From the NCBI GenBank assembly GCA_030145195.1, contig JAQYVY010000033.1:1-39886 (forward strand): a DNA stretch of 39,886 nucleotides, written 5' to 3'. This stretch comes from Desulfuromonadales bacterium. GTDB lineage: Bacteria > Desulfobacterota > Desulfuromonadia > Desulfuromonadales > BM103. Under the pieces are notes generated by a model. That model was not told where the DNA came from, did no database searches, and saw nothing but the letters and a program-made list of their open reading frames with translations. Each line of letters starts with the position of its first letter. Positions within the stretch are counted from its first letter, which is position 1. A program made the position numbers and the translations under genes. Shown here piece by piece: positions 24,828 through 33,784 of the stretch.

Positions 24828-26099
24828 TTAGAAGAGCCCCGAGTGACGCAATTCGCGGATCACCCGACGTCTTTTTTGCGCAAAGCTACGATAGTCCGCC
24901 TCCGCCATTATTTCTACGACAGGCTGCGCAACAGTTTGTAGCAAGACCAACTCTCGATAGGCATGATTGAGCGAACGTCCGGTCATGACGGACAGAGCGG
25001 TTGTCAGTTTACTGCGGCCTTCGAGATCGACCCCTTCACTAACGATCAGGTTGCCGTCGATATCACAGAGATGCACGGTGAGGCGACAATCCGGCGCCAT
25101 CAAACCGGGGCCATCAAGTGTCAAAGCCAGAATGGCGCCGGGGACATCAAAGCTTTCCAGGTCGAGACCCTCAAGCAGTTGTTCAAGACATTCCGGGTGG
25201 ATGAAACCACGCCTTCGACTACGCAGGTCGAACAAAAAATGACCCGACTGATCAAGCATCCCACCTGCGCAAACCGGGCAACCTGCTAACTGTCGGCGAT
25301 GACCAATCGATTGCGCCCCAAGAGAGTCAGGCGCGGCAAGGGTTCGCTCATTGAACCGGGCCAAAACAAACTCGGCCAAAGCCTTGAACTGACCATGGAC
25401 CATAGTATTGCGCGCATGGGTGAGCACCGGTCGAATCCGGCTGGAAAACCCGGAGGCCAGGCTCTCGACCTTGGGACTTTTGCTGATCACGGTATCAACC
25501 ATCTGGTAGTCGCGCTCTTGGGCAGCAAAGCGCAGGAACTCGTGAACCCGGACCTCGGCATTCAGTCGCGCCCGACTATCAACCAGGCTGGGAATCAGCC
25601 AAAGCCGCTCAATCCGACCGACATCAGCCAACACCTTTCGCAAGGTGCTGGCATTGATCAGGGCGGCGCGATCCTTGATCGGCACCAGCACTAAATCAGC
25701 CGCCAGCAGCGCTGCCTCGGTAAACCAGTCAAGAATTGGCCGGGTATCGAGTACCAGTATGCCCTCGATGCCAGAGGTACAAAGACGCTGACGCAGCCAG
25801 TCCGGTGACTGCAGCGGTGGCTCCAGGCGTCGTGACGAGGCAATATACTGCACACCATACTGACCCAGCGTCACCACTTCGGCAAAGGGCCGGTCGCCCA
25901 ACAAATCGGCGACACTCCCCTCCGGACGTGGCCCGAGAGCAAACATCTGGTCAACACTGAAATGATTGTCAAAAGAGGCGATGGTGACCGGCAAATCCTC
26001 ATGTAGGGCCTTGAGATACACCGTCAGGTTGGTGGCGATCGTGGTTTTACCGACCCCCCCTTTTTCACTAGCAACCGCAATTATGAAAGGACGGCTCAC
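24828..26099 (-). CDS. ParA/MinD-like ATPase with C-terminal zinc-finger-like domain
   Basis: I choose the GTG at 26099, which overlaps the upstream TAG by one base (TAGTG) with GGAG 7 bases before it, giving 423 residues. The N-terminal 250 residues are a ParA-type ATPase: deviant Walker A KGGVGKTT (13-20), FDNHF as the A' region and ILVLDTRP as Walker B. The C-terminal part is unusual for ParA: CPVC (274-277) with HPEC (301-304) suggests a zinc ribbon, followed by a beta-rich region and a basic end. No parB or centromere-like array is nearby, so plasmid partition is unlikely. ParA proteins of this kind often position protein complexes. It is translationally coupled to the ABC-F gene. Confidence 0.85.
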   Translation of the reverse strand: MSRPFIIAVASEKGGVGKTTIATNLTVYLKALHEDLPVTIASFDNHFSVDQMFALGPRPEGSVADLLGDRPFAEVVTLGQYGVQYIASSRRLEPPLQSPDWLRQRLCTSGIEGILVLDTRPILDWFTEAALLAADLVLVPIKDRAALINASTLRKVLADVGRIERLWLIPSLVDSRARLNAEVRVHEFLRFAAQERDYQMVDTVISKSPKVESLASGFSSRIRPVLTHARNTMVHGQFKALAEFVLARFNERTLAAPDSLGAQSIGHRRQLAGCPVCAGGMLDQSGHFLFDLRSRRRGFIHPECLEQLLEGLDLESFDVPGAILALTLDGPGLMAPDCRLTVHLCDIDGNLIVSEGVDLEGRSKLTTALSVMTGRSLNHAYRELVLLQTVAQPVVEIMAEADYRSFAQKRRRVIRELRHSGLF

Positions 26100-28036
26100 T
26101 ACTCGTCTCCGGCGGCAACAACCTCTTGCAGCTGTTCCCATCGGGCCAGACAGACATCAAGTTCTTCCTGCAAGCCAGCATGCTGGTCAACCAGCTGGTT
26201 GAGTCGGGCATGATCAAGCGCCATCTCGGGGGCCTGCATCGCTGTGACTAACGTAGCCAATTGCTGTTCGAGCCCTTCAATGCGGGTCTCAACGGTATCG
26301 AGCTGTTTCTTTTGACGCTGGGCTTCGCGACGGGCCTCCTTGCGCTCGGCATGAGAGGCCACCCGGCCAGCTTTGTCAGAGGGAATTTCTGCGGCGGCTT
26401 TTGCTCCCGCCTTCTCGACGCGCAAAGCCGAGTGACTCGAATCGCCCTCCCCGGCTTTGACCTGCAGAAAATCCGCGTAATTACCGATATAGGAGGTGGC
26501 CAGGTGATTGGCAACCTCAACCACTCGACTGGCCAGGGCATCGACAAAATAGCGGTCGTGAGACACGAAAATCAAGGTGCCCCGATAACCCTTCAAGGCT
26601 TCGAGCAGAACCTCTTTTGACGCCAGGTCGAGATGATTGGTCGGCTCGTCAAGCAGCAATAGATTCGCGGGTTCTAGCAACAGAATCGCCAGCGCCAAAC
26701 GATTACGCTCACCACCAGAAAGCACCGCAACCTTCTTGTGGACATCATCACCATGAAACAGGAACGCGCCAAGCAGGTTGCGCAGCTTCGGTACCATATC
26801 GAAAGGCGCGACACGGGTAATCTGCTCGATCACAGTCAAGCTCGAATCCAGGGTGCGCGCCTGATCCTGCGCAAAGTAGCCCATCACCAGATTGTGACCT
26901 TCTTCGCGGAGACCTTGCTGCGGAGCTTCCACGCCAGCGAGAAGACGCATCAGGGTCGACTTGCCAGCACCATTGGCACCGACCAGAGCCACCCGTTCGC
27001 CCCGCTCGACCGAGAGCTCAACCTCTTGCAGCACGCTCAACTCACCATAACCGTGATTAACCCCGCTGAGACCGACCGCGAGACGACCACCCTTCGGTGG
27101 CGACGGGAAGGCAAAGCCGATCTTCTTACGTTCTGGCGGCAACTCGATCCGTTCTATCTTTTCAAGCTGTTTGACCCGACTCTGCACCAGCGACGCCTTA
27201 TTGGCGTTAAAGCGGAACTTGCTGATAAAAGCCTCGACCCGGGCGACTTCTTCATCCTGGCGCCGCTTTGATTCTCGCAAGGCCGCCACCCGCTCTTCCC
27301 GAACCACCAGATAACGGGAATAGTTGCCGGGGTAATCGGTCAGTTTGGCGTGCCAGACTTCGACGATGCGGGTCACCACCTGATCGAGAAAAAAACGATC
27401 ATGCGACACCAGGATCACGGCATGCGGATAGGAGACCAGGTAGCCTTCAAGCCAGTCACGGGCGGGTAAGTCGAGATGATTGGTTGGTTCATCAAGCAGC
27501 AACAGGTTCGGTCGCTGCAACAGCAGCTTCGCCAAAGCAATCCGCATCTGCCAACCACCGGAAAAATGTTCACACGGCTTGTTCCAGTCATTTTCGGCAA
27601 AGCCCAGCCCCTTAAGCACCCGGCCGATCTCCGATTCCATGGTGTAGCCGCCACGCTGACGAAAAGTCTCCTGGAGTTCGGCATAACGATCCAGGTCGAC
27701 CGATACCGCCTCATGACTGATCCGGCCCTCCAGACGTTGCAGCTCTGCCTCAATAACCAGCAGTTCATGCAAGGCCGAGCGCACTTCAACAAAGAGGCTC
27801 TGGCCATGATGCTCCAGACCTTCCTGAGGCAGGTAGCCGATCGTGGTTCCCTTGGCCCGCGAGATGATGCCCGCGTCGACATCAACCTGTCCGGCCAGCA
27901 TCCGCAGCAAGGTGGTTTTACCGGCACCATTCTCACCGCAAAGACCGATTCGGTCACCCGGACGCACGTGCCAGGTCACATCCCGCAACACAACCCGATC
28001 GGCAAATTGTTTAATGACATTCTTAAGCTGTAGCAT
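26099..28036 (-). CDS. ABC-F family ATP-binding protein (Uup/YheS-like)
   Basis: 645 residues from the ATG at 28036; the frame opens 16 codons earlier, but the family begins with MLQLKNVIKQF. Two ABC domains lie in one chain without membrane segments: Walker A GENGAGKTT and GANGAGKST, signatures FSGGWQ and LSGGERN, and two DEPTNHLDL Walker B boxes. The inter-domain linker has the ABC-F P-site tRNA-interacting helix pair. A C-terminal coiled coil (about 530-630) resembles YheS/Uup. ABC-F proteins act on ribosomes to relieve stalls or give antibiotic protection. The subgroup is not certain. The stop overlaps the ParA start. Confidence 0.93.
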   Translation of the reverse strand: MLQLKNVIKQFADRVVLRDVTWHVRPGDRIGLCGENGAGKTTLLRMLAGQVDVDAGIISRAKGTTIGYLPQEGLEHHGQSLFVEVRSALHELLVIEAELQRLEGRISHEAVSVDLDRYAELQETFRQRGGYTMESEIGRVLKGLGFAENDWNKPCEHFSGGWQMRIALAKLLLQRPNLLLLDEPTNHLDLPARDWLEGYLVSYPHAVILVSHDRFFLDQVVTRIVEVWHAKLTDYPGNYSRYLVVREERVAALRESKRRQDEEVARVEAFISKFRFNANKASLVQSRVKQLEKIERIELPPERKKIGFAFPSPPKGGRLAVGLSGVNHGYGELSVLQEVELSVERGERVALVGANGAGKSTLMRLLAGVEAPQQGLREEGHNLVMGYFAQDQARTLDSSLTVIEQITRVAPFDMVPKLRNLLGAFLFHGDDVHKKVAVLSGGERNRLALAILLLEPANLLLLDEPTNHLDLASKEVLLEALKGYRGTLIFVSHDRYFVDALASRVVEVANHLATSYIGNYADFLQVKAGEGDSSHSALRVEKAGAKAAAEIPSDKAGRVASHAERKEARREAQRQKKQLDTVETRIEGLEQQLATLVTAMQAPEMALDHARLNQLVDQHAGLQEELDVCLARWEQLQEVVAAGDE

Positions 28037-28182
28037 GGGCTTCTTATAGCACATCTGCGCCGTCACTAAAATCTTCATTATCATCGGCAGGCATGAATAT
28101 GAGAGAGAATCATGACGGGCTCGCTTCTCGATTGACAGCTGACATAAAGATGCCAGAATAGAGCAGTGCCATAATCGAATAA

Positions 28183-28285
28183 AAGGTTAGCCACGAAGAC
28201 TCCAAGACAGAGAGAAATTCACGATTTTCTCCTAACCATTTACAGAAATAAAGGTTATGTCTTTTGTCTTTCATCCTTTAATCGG
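28183..28285. repeat. Dispersed inverted-repeat element, copy F (degenerate right arm)
   Basis: The left arm GGTTAGCCACGAAGACTCCA (from 28185) is clear. The right side (CTTTTGTCTTTCATCCTTTA from 28261) is a poor complement. It lies in the 347-base spacer between the divergent ABC-F and DRTGG genes; nothing else was recognised there. Confidence 0.5.
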
Positions 28286-28383
28286 CCCTCTTAGTACCCT
28301 CGGGTCCTGGTGGCCAGCACAAAGCTTGTGCGGGTTTATAAGTCCGGAATAGAGTCGTTCGACAGAATTGATCAGGAGATCCC

Positions 28384-29478
28384 ATGGCACGCAAAATTTT
28401 CATTGCAGCAACTGGCCAGGACTGTGGCAAAACAACCACGAGCCTTTCACTACTGCACCTGGCCCGCAAAAAATACCGACGGGTCGGATTCATCAAGCCG
28501 ATTGGACCGAAACCAGTCAAATTCGGCGAACTGACGGTCGATAAAGATGCCGCCCTGGTGGCCCAGGTTTTCGGCCTGGAAAGTGATATTGAGCTGATGT
28601 CTCCGGTCGTGGTGGCTCCAGGTGACACCCGCAAAGTACTCGACGGTGTCCACGATAGCGTTCAGCTGAAGAAACAGCTACTGGCCGCTTGCGCAGAGCT
28701 TGACCGTCGTTGCGACTTCCTGGTGATTGAAGGCGCCGGGCACAGCGGCGTTGGCTCGGTGCTCGGCCTCAGCAACGCCCGGGTTGCGCAACTGCTCGAC
28801 GCTCCGGTACTGCTGGTGAGCGGCGGCGGCATCGGCCATGTCATTGATGATGTCAGCATGAACTTGGCTCTTTACCAGATGGAAGGGGCCAAAGTTCGTA
28901 TTGTCATGCCCAACAAGCTGATTGCCGAAAAACGTGAACGCACCTTGAGCTACATGACCAAGGCTTTTCCCAAACAGGAATTCATTATTCACGGAGGTTT
29001 TAACTATTCGCCGATTCTGGCCGGGCCAACCTTGCAACATATCGCCAAGATCTTCAATCTACCGTTGCGGGCAACTCACGAACAGGCGATGAGCATTATC
29101 CGGCATATTCAACTTGGCGCCGCCTCCACCGAAAAAGTGGTCGGGATGCTGAAGCCCTCGACGCTGTTGCTGGTCAACAGCAGTCGCGCTGAGCTGTTGG
29201 TCATGCTCACCTCTCTATACCACATCCCTGAGTACCGAGAAAAACTCGCGGGGGTACTGATCTCTGGCGTCAGCCCTGTCGCCAAGCTGACCCAGCAGGT
29301 TCTCGATGACAGTGACCTGCCATTCATGAGAACCGAGCAGACGACCTCGTCGGTTTTCCAGACGGTCACCAAAGACGTTTCCAAGATTACCGCAGAGGAT
29401 CAAGAGAAAATTGAGATGGTCAAGCAACTTGCTGAGAAGGACCTCAACTTCGACCTCATTGACAGCCTGTTGGACTGA
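28384..29478 (+). CDS. BioD-like P-loop protein with DRTGG domain (Pta N-terminal-like)
   Basis: The 364-residue protein starts at an ATG with AGGAG 5 bases upstream. The first 200 residues form a dethiobiotin-synthetase-like P-loop domain (GQDCGKTT at 11-18; VIEGAGHSGVGSVLGLSNARV). About 215-325 is a DRTGG domain (EKVVGMLKPSTLLLVNSSRAE region). The pairing matches the N-terminal regulatory part of long phosphotransacetylases, here without the catalytic part. Such free-standing proteins are conserved in deltaproteobacteria, and nucleotide-dependent regulation is plausible but unproven. It is followed by RNase E/G with a 259-base spacer that carries its own promoter candidate. Confidence 0.85.
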   Translation: MARKIFIAATGQDCGKTTTSLSLLHLARKKYRRVGFIKPIGPKPVKFGELTVDKDAALVAQVFGLESDIELMSPVVVAPGDTRKVLDGVHDSVQLKKQLLAACAELDRRCDFLVIEGAGHSGVGSVLGLSNARVAQLLDAPVLLVSGGGIGHVIDDVSMNLALYQMEGAKVRIVMPNKLIAEKRERTLSYMTKAFPKQEFIIHGGFNYSPILAGPTLQHIAKIFNLPLRATHEQAMSIIRHIQLGAASTEKVVGMLKPSTLLLVNSSRAELLVMLTSLYHIPEYREKLAGVLISGVSPVAKLTQQVLDDSDLPFMRTEQTTSSVFQTVTKDVSKITAEDQEKIEMVKQLAEKDLNFDLIDSLLD

Positions 29479-29537
29479 TGTCTCAACCGAGAGAGAGGAG
29501 AGCTTGTGTCTTTTTTCTGTCAATATTTTTCAATACT

Positions 29538-29546
29538 TGCTATAGT
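29538..29546 (+). promoter_or_regulatory. Candidate extended -10 promoter of the RNase E/G gene
   Basis: TGC-TATAGT (29538-29546) fits an extended -10 element. No good -35 hexamer is visible 17 bases upstream. Transcription would start near 29553 and give a leader of about 185 bases. Confidence 0.4.
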
Positions 29547-29629
29547 CAGGATTGTATCTGCCTTTTTTAAAAGGTTTTTTTGATCATTTCAGGTCATTGC
29601 GACCCGTATGGATACAAAGTTTTGACGTA

Positions 29630-29737
29630 GAATCCCGACCCCGAGCGAGCTCCCAATTCTGGTTGAGCCACATCTCGAGTCGGGGAACCGTCCCTAACAG
29701 TTCAAGGTTGTCGTACGCGACAGCCGGGAAGTTTTTT
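29630..29737 (+). promoter_or_regulatory. Structured 5' leader of the RNase E/G gene
   Basis: Inverted repeats CCCCGA (29638-29643)/TCGGGG (about 29680-29685) and TGTCG/CGACA (29709-29722) lie just before a weak ribosome site (GGGAAG, then seven T/A bases to the ATG). Enterobacterial rne is autoregulated through a long leader, so this leader may serve the same purpose. The folding was judged by eye only. Confidence 0.4.
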
Positions 29738-32350
29738 ATGTCTAAGAAAATGCTGGTGAACGCCACCCATCCAGAAGAAAACCGCGTGGCCATCGTAGAA
29801 GAGGGTATTCTCACTGACCTCAACATTGAAGTTGCTGGTCGAGAGCCCACCAAGGGAAACATCTATAAAGCGGTCGTAGTCAGGGTTGAAACCGGACTTC
29901 AGGCCGCTTTTGTTGATTATGGTGCAGAGCGCCTCGGCTTTCTGCAGATCGACGAAATCAATTTCTCCACAGTTAAACCCGACAGTAAAGCCCAGGAAAA
30001 TGGGCGTCGGCCCCGCATCAACGACCTGCTGAACCGAGGCCAGGAGATTCTGGTCCAGATCACCAAGGAAGAACGCGGCACCAAAGGTGCGGCGCTCACC
30101 ACCTACATTTCCCTCGCCGGCCGATACATGGTGCTTATGCCGGGCAACCAGACGCGTGGAGTTTCTCGAAAAGCGGAAAGTGACGCCCAGCGCAAACAAT
30201 TAAAAAAGGCGATGTCAACGCTGGAGATGGCTGATGACATTGGCTACATCGTACGAACTGCGGCCCTCGACCAGACCCGAGAGGAACTGGAACGCGACTA
30301 CCGCTATCTGATTCGTTTGTTTGAAAGCATCAAGGAGCTAGAACAAAAAGCCAAAGCCCCAGCCTTGATCTACAAAGAATCGAATCTGATGATCCGCTCG
30401 ATCCGAGATTACTTCACCACCGATATGGATGAAGTCCTGATTGATGACCCTCAGGTTTTCAAGGAAGCTAAGGATTTTTTCAACATGGTCATGCCTGACC
30501 ATGCGGGCCTGGTCAAATTGCATCAGGAGCGGCGTCCAATCTTTTCCCGCTACCAGATTGAAGAACAGATCGAAACCTTGAGTCGTAACAAAGTCAACCT
30601 GCCTTCTGGCGGTTCAATCGTTATTGACCCCACCGAAGCGTTGGTCGCCATCGATGTCAACAGCGGCAAGATGTCTTCAGAGCAGGGCGTAGAATCCACC
30701 GCGACCAAAACCAACCTTGAAGCGGCAACCGAAGTCGGCCGGCAGTTGCGCCTGCGCGATCTCGGCGGCCTGATCGTGATCGACTTCATTGACATGCGTG
30801 ATCGCAAGCATATGCGCCAGGTCGAAGATCAGGTTAAAGCCTCTCTGGAAAATGACAAGGCTCGCGTCAACGTCGGTCGCATCAGCAAATTCGGACTACT
30901 TGAAATGAGCCGGCAACGAATCAAAGCAGCGCTGACTCAGGGTTCACACTCGCCCTGCCCGCACTGTAACGGCACCGGCCAATTGAAGAGCCCGGAGACC
31001 CAGGCGGTTTCCTTGTTACGGAAAATCCACGCCAGTGCTGCCAAGGGACAGATTAGCCGGGTCGATGCCCAGTTACCCATAGATGTTGCGGCATATCTCT
31101 TGAATTACAGCCGTGAAGAACTGGTTGATATGGAGCGGCGCTACCAACTGCAGATTCATATCCACGGCAATCGCGACTTCATGGCTGATCAGATCGAGAT
31201 TGAGATCCAGAAAAAAGAGAAGGAAACAACACCTTCGCCGGAATTCGTTGCCGCCAGCATTCAGGCTCCGGTCTCTGAAGAAGAGATCCAGCAAGAAACC
31301 AACGAGACCTTGTCCGAGGAGAAGACTGAGGCCGAAGCCGCGCCGAACAAAAAACGCCGGCGCCGGCGCCGGCGCAAGCCCGCTAGCGCCGCGACCACAG
31401 GAGAGGCTCAGGAGTCGACAACAGACAGTGACGCGTCCGAGACAATGGATACGCCTGCCGAGTCGGCCACAGAACCAACGGATGCTGAGCCTCCGACGAA
31501 GAGACCCCAAAGAGGACGACGCCCTAGCAGCAAGGCCAAGACTGCGGCACAGGAAACTGACACCGCCGCAACGCCTGAAACAGACCCGGCAACCGAACCA
31601 TCGGTAACGACCGACCAACCAGTGGTAGCAACAGCAGACGAACCAGAGGCGACAGAAACAAAACCGAAACGCCGCAGGAGTCGTCGCAAGCCTAAAGCTG
31701 CCGTTGACGTAGCCGAAGTTGTAGCAGAGACATCGGAGCAGGCTCAAACCGAGACCGCAATCAAACCAGCGGAACAGCCGGTAGCAGAACAGTCAACAGA
31801 AGAAAACGCTGCGGCAGCCCCCAAGCCAAAACCGAGACGGCCTCGTCGGACGACTAAGAAACCTGAAGCGACTGTAGAAACCGCCGCTACGCCTCAAGAG
31901 CAACCGACTGTGGCAGCGACCACAGACAATGTGGCCACTGAGGCAAAGCCGGAGCCAAAGAAACCGGTTCGCCGCAGTCGCAAGCAGAGCGTTAGCAGCG
32001 AAAAGACCTCCGACCCCGTCGCGGCAAACGAAGTAAAACCAGACGACGCTCAAGCAGCTCAAGTTGTCGCTGAAACGGCAGAAAAGCCGAAGCGAAGTCG
32101 GGCCAGTCGCGCCAAGCCGAAAGCGGCAGAGGCGGTCGCAGAGGCCCCAGTAGCAGCAGCTCAACCGGAGGAGGCAAAACCAGCCAAGAAAGCTCCGGTG
32201 CGGCGCACCACCAAGAAGTCTCCCGTCAAAGAAACTGCAGCAACAACCAAAGGTGACGAAACGACTTCAGTAAAGGACAACGCTTCTGAAAGCGCAACAG
32301 AAGAAAAGGTTAAACCCAAGCGAACCAGGACCGTTAAGAAGAAAGACTAA
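29738..32350 (+). CDS. rne: Ribonuclease E/G family endoribonuclease with long charged C-terminal tail
   Basis: The frame opens at 29552, but the family start MSKKMLVNATHPEENRVAIV is at 29738, giving 870 residues. The S1 domain lies about 35-125. The catalytic DNase-I-like core contains Asp306 (VAIDVNSGK) and Asp349 (VIDFIDM), matching Asp303/Asp346 of E. coli RNase E. The zinc-link Cys407/Cys410 is in CPHCNGTG. From about residue 505 to the end the chain is a low-complexity Ala/Glu/Pro/Thr tail. It carries about eight clusters of Arg/Lys, such as KKRRRRRRRKPA, KRRRSRRKPK and KPRRPRRTTKK. The enzyme starts mRNA decay and rRNA processing; the tail is presumably an RNA-binding or degradosome scaffold. 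The catalytic core is certain; the E versus G label is less so. Confidence 0.94.
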   Translation: MSKKMLVNATHPEENRVAIVEEGILTDLNIEVAGREPTKGNIYKAVVVRVETGLQAAFVDYGAERLGFLQIDEINFSTVKPDSKAQENGRRPRINDLLNRGQEILVQITKEERGTKGAALTTYISLAGRYMVLMPGNQTRGVSRKAESDAQRKQLKKAMSTLEMADDIGYIVRTAALDQTREELERDYRYLIRLFESIKELEQKAKAPALIYKESNLMIRSIRDYFTTDMDEVLIDDPQVFKEAKDFFNMVMPDHAGLVKLHQERRPIFSRYQIEEQIETLSRNKVNLPSGGSIVIDPTEALVAIDVNSGKMSSEQGVESTATKTNLEAATEVGRQLRLRDLGGLIVIDFIDMRDRKHMRQVEDQVKASLENDKARVNVGRISKFGLLEMSRQRIKAALTQGSHSPCPHCNGTGQLKSPETQAVSLLRKIHASAAKGQISRVDAQLPIDVAAYLLNYSREELVDMERRYQLQIHIHGNRDFMADQIEIEIQKKEKETTPSPEFVAASIQAPVSEEEIQQETNETLSEEKTEAEAAPNKKRRRRRRRKPASAATTGEAQESTTDSDASETMDTPAESATEPTDAEPPTKRPQRGRRPSSKAKTAAQETDTAATPETDPATEPSVTTDQPVVATADEPEATETKPKRRRSRRKPKAAVDVAEVVAETSEQAQTETAIKPAEQPVAEQSTEENAAAAPKPKPRRPRRTTKKPEATVETAATPQEQPTVAATTDNVATEAKPEPKKPVRRSRKQSVSSEKTSDPVAANEVKPDDAQAAQVVAETAEKPKRSRASRAKPKAAEAVAEAPVAAAQPEEAKPAKKAPVRRTTKKSPVKETAATTKGDETTSVKDNASESATEEKVKPKRTRTVKKKD

Positions 32351-32411
32351 AAGTCTTCGCGACCGGACCGGTACGCCATACCATGAAAGTCCCAACAACT
32401 AAGCAAAAACC

Positions 32412-32448
32412 AAAAGTAATGGCCGCTTGATTCATCAAGCGGCCATTA
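32412..32448 (-). terminator. Bidirectional terminator between rne and the secreted-protein gene
   Basis: A perfect 14-bp stem TAATGGCCGCTTGA (32417-32430) and its complement (32435-32448) surround TTCA. On the minus strand CTTTTGGTTTTT follows, serving the gene ending at 32475. On the plus strand the tail is poor in T. Confidence 0.72.
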
Positions 32449-32474
32449 ACATCACTTCTATCCAAGGTTAAAAA

Positions 32475-33527
32475 TCAGTTAAAACCTTTACCACCAGTCA
32501 TCTCACGCTCAATCGTCTCGCCGCGATCAACCACAAACTGCAACTGACGGGCATTCGACTTGCCAGGATGAATCCCTTTGAGCTGACGGATTTCGTCTGC
32601 GCTGTAACGGTAAGGTACGCCTTTCAGTTCAATGTTACCGCCAGAGTCCATAACATCACCGATCATCTTCATGATGTTGGCTTCGAGACGGAACGACTCA
32701 GTGATGGAACCATCAATCTCCACTCGCCAGGCAGCATAGCTGGCTTGAGGATTGTTGCGCACGATGCTGCCACCAACCCGCTTGGCATCGACTACACCAG
32801 TCGCCGTATTCAGAACCTTGCCGAACACCTCAGCGATTTCGTAATCGGTCGCGCCATCAAGACGAATCTGCAGGGTGTTTTCATGCTTGCGGGCGTTCTG
32901 CATCAGGCGGCCTTGATTTGACGCCGGAGTTGCAGGATCAACCACGGTGGCATACTGATCGCCGCGATCACGCCGCCAGGTGGTCAGCATCTGACCAACC
33001 AGGTCGCCAGCGTATTTTTCGACTTCAACAACGGCTTCGTCGCGGTCACGACGAGTCACCTTAAAGGTTTCGGTCAGGCCAACGCCGAGGTCACGGCCGC
33101 CGGCATCGTAGCCTTCGCCATCAATGATCGCGGTCGCCTTGTAATAACCATCAGCGGTACGCTTCATCTTTACTTTCAGCCAGACGATGTAAGCCACGTC
33201 GACGCCGTACTTCTCACAGACTTCGCGTATCGCCAGAATCGAATCTTCACGAGCGCGCTCAGCGACCCGGTTGTATTCGTTCTCGATGCTTTCTTTGGCG
33301 AAAGGGTTGATCACCTCAAAATCGTTGTGGTCGAGATGATTGTTGATCTGGCGCATGGTACGACGGTAGTGAGTCTTGATCTCACCACCTTTGGACGCAT
33401 CAACGCCCTCTTCCACGTAGAACGGCAGAACCACGATCCGCACCGGGCTGGCAGCGGCGGTTAGTACAGAGCCCAGAAGCATCAGGCTGGCCAAACTTAT
33501 AACCATTAAAAGATTGAAACGACGCAT
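32475..33527 (-). CDS. Secreted protein of unknown function (caspase-cluster member)
   Basis: The 350-residue protein has a clear signal peptide (cleavage near residue 26, LTAAASP). The mature N-terminus, PVRIVVLPFYVEEG, resembles the alpha/beta start of CsgG/FlgT-like periplasmic domains. Residues up to about 180 look alpha/beta with conserved charged helices; the C-terminal half (about 210-350) may hold a second small domain (NTLQIRLDGATDYEIAEVFG). No catalytic motif is seen. A near-ideal AAGGAGG lies just before the ATG, suggesting high expression. It is the last gene of the minus-strand caspase region, separated from proX by a 257-base spacer with a REP pair, so it may have its own promoter. 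Confidence 0.8.
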   Translation of the reverse strand: MRRFNLLMVISLASLMLLGSVLTAAASPVRIVVLPFYVEEGVDASKGGEIKTHYRRTMRQINNHLDHNDFEVINPFAKESIENEYNRVAERAREDSILAIREVCEKYGVDVAYIVWLKVKMKRTADGYYKATAIIDGEGYDAGGRDLGVGLTETFKVTRRDRDEAVVEVEKYAGDLVGQMLTTWRRDRGDQYATVVDPATPASNQGRLMQNARKHENTLQIRLDGATDYEIAEVFGKVLNTATGVVDAKRVGGSIVRNNPQASYAAWRVEIDGSITESFRLEANIMKMIGDVMDSGGNIELKGVPYRYSADEIRQLKGIHPGKSNARQLQFVVDRGETIEREMTGGKGFN

Positions 33528-33656
33528 GGTGGAACCTCCTTAGGATAATGTCATTGTCAAATGACTGAATTTAACAATTGGGTTAATGGTCTTATCGTTG
33601 ATTGCGTTAAGTTTTCAAGAAAAAAATAACTTACGCTTCATTTCACACACAAAACC

Positions 33657-33728
33657 TTCGCGGTGTGGACACCGCTCCTACAAAACCACCACCGCTAGTC
33701 TCTGTGGGAGCGGTCTCCGTACCGCGAA
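33657..33728. repeat. REP-like inverted pair, copy 1
   Basis: TTCGCGGTGTGGACACCGCT then CCTACA (33657-33682) and, inverted, TGTGGGAGCGGTCTCCGTAC then CGCGAA (33703-33728). Each unit contains its own palindrome (GCGGTGTGGACACCGC type). The head-to-head pair resembles a BIME. Confidence 0.75.
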
Positions 33729-33784
33729 TTATTCCACCAAAAGGACAACACTTCTATCGCAACGCCATTATCACCGCCGAAAAA

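Noticed and set aside
28309-28331. GG-N10-GC spacing (TGGCCAGCACAAAGCTTG) upstream of the DRTGG gene
   Set aside because: The -24 hexamer is poor (TGGCCA) and the -12 element is not TTGC; too weak to call.
31073-31747. Minus-strand frame of 224 codons opposite the RNase E/G tail
   Set aside because: Its Cys/Arg-rich composition mirrors the repetitive GC-rich coding strand; shadow of the real gene.
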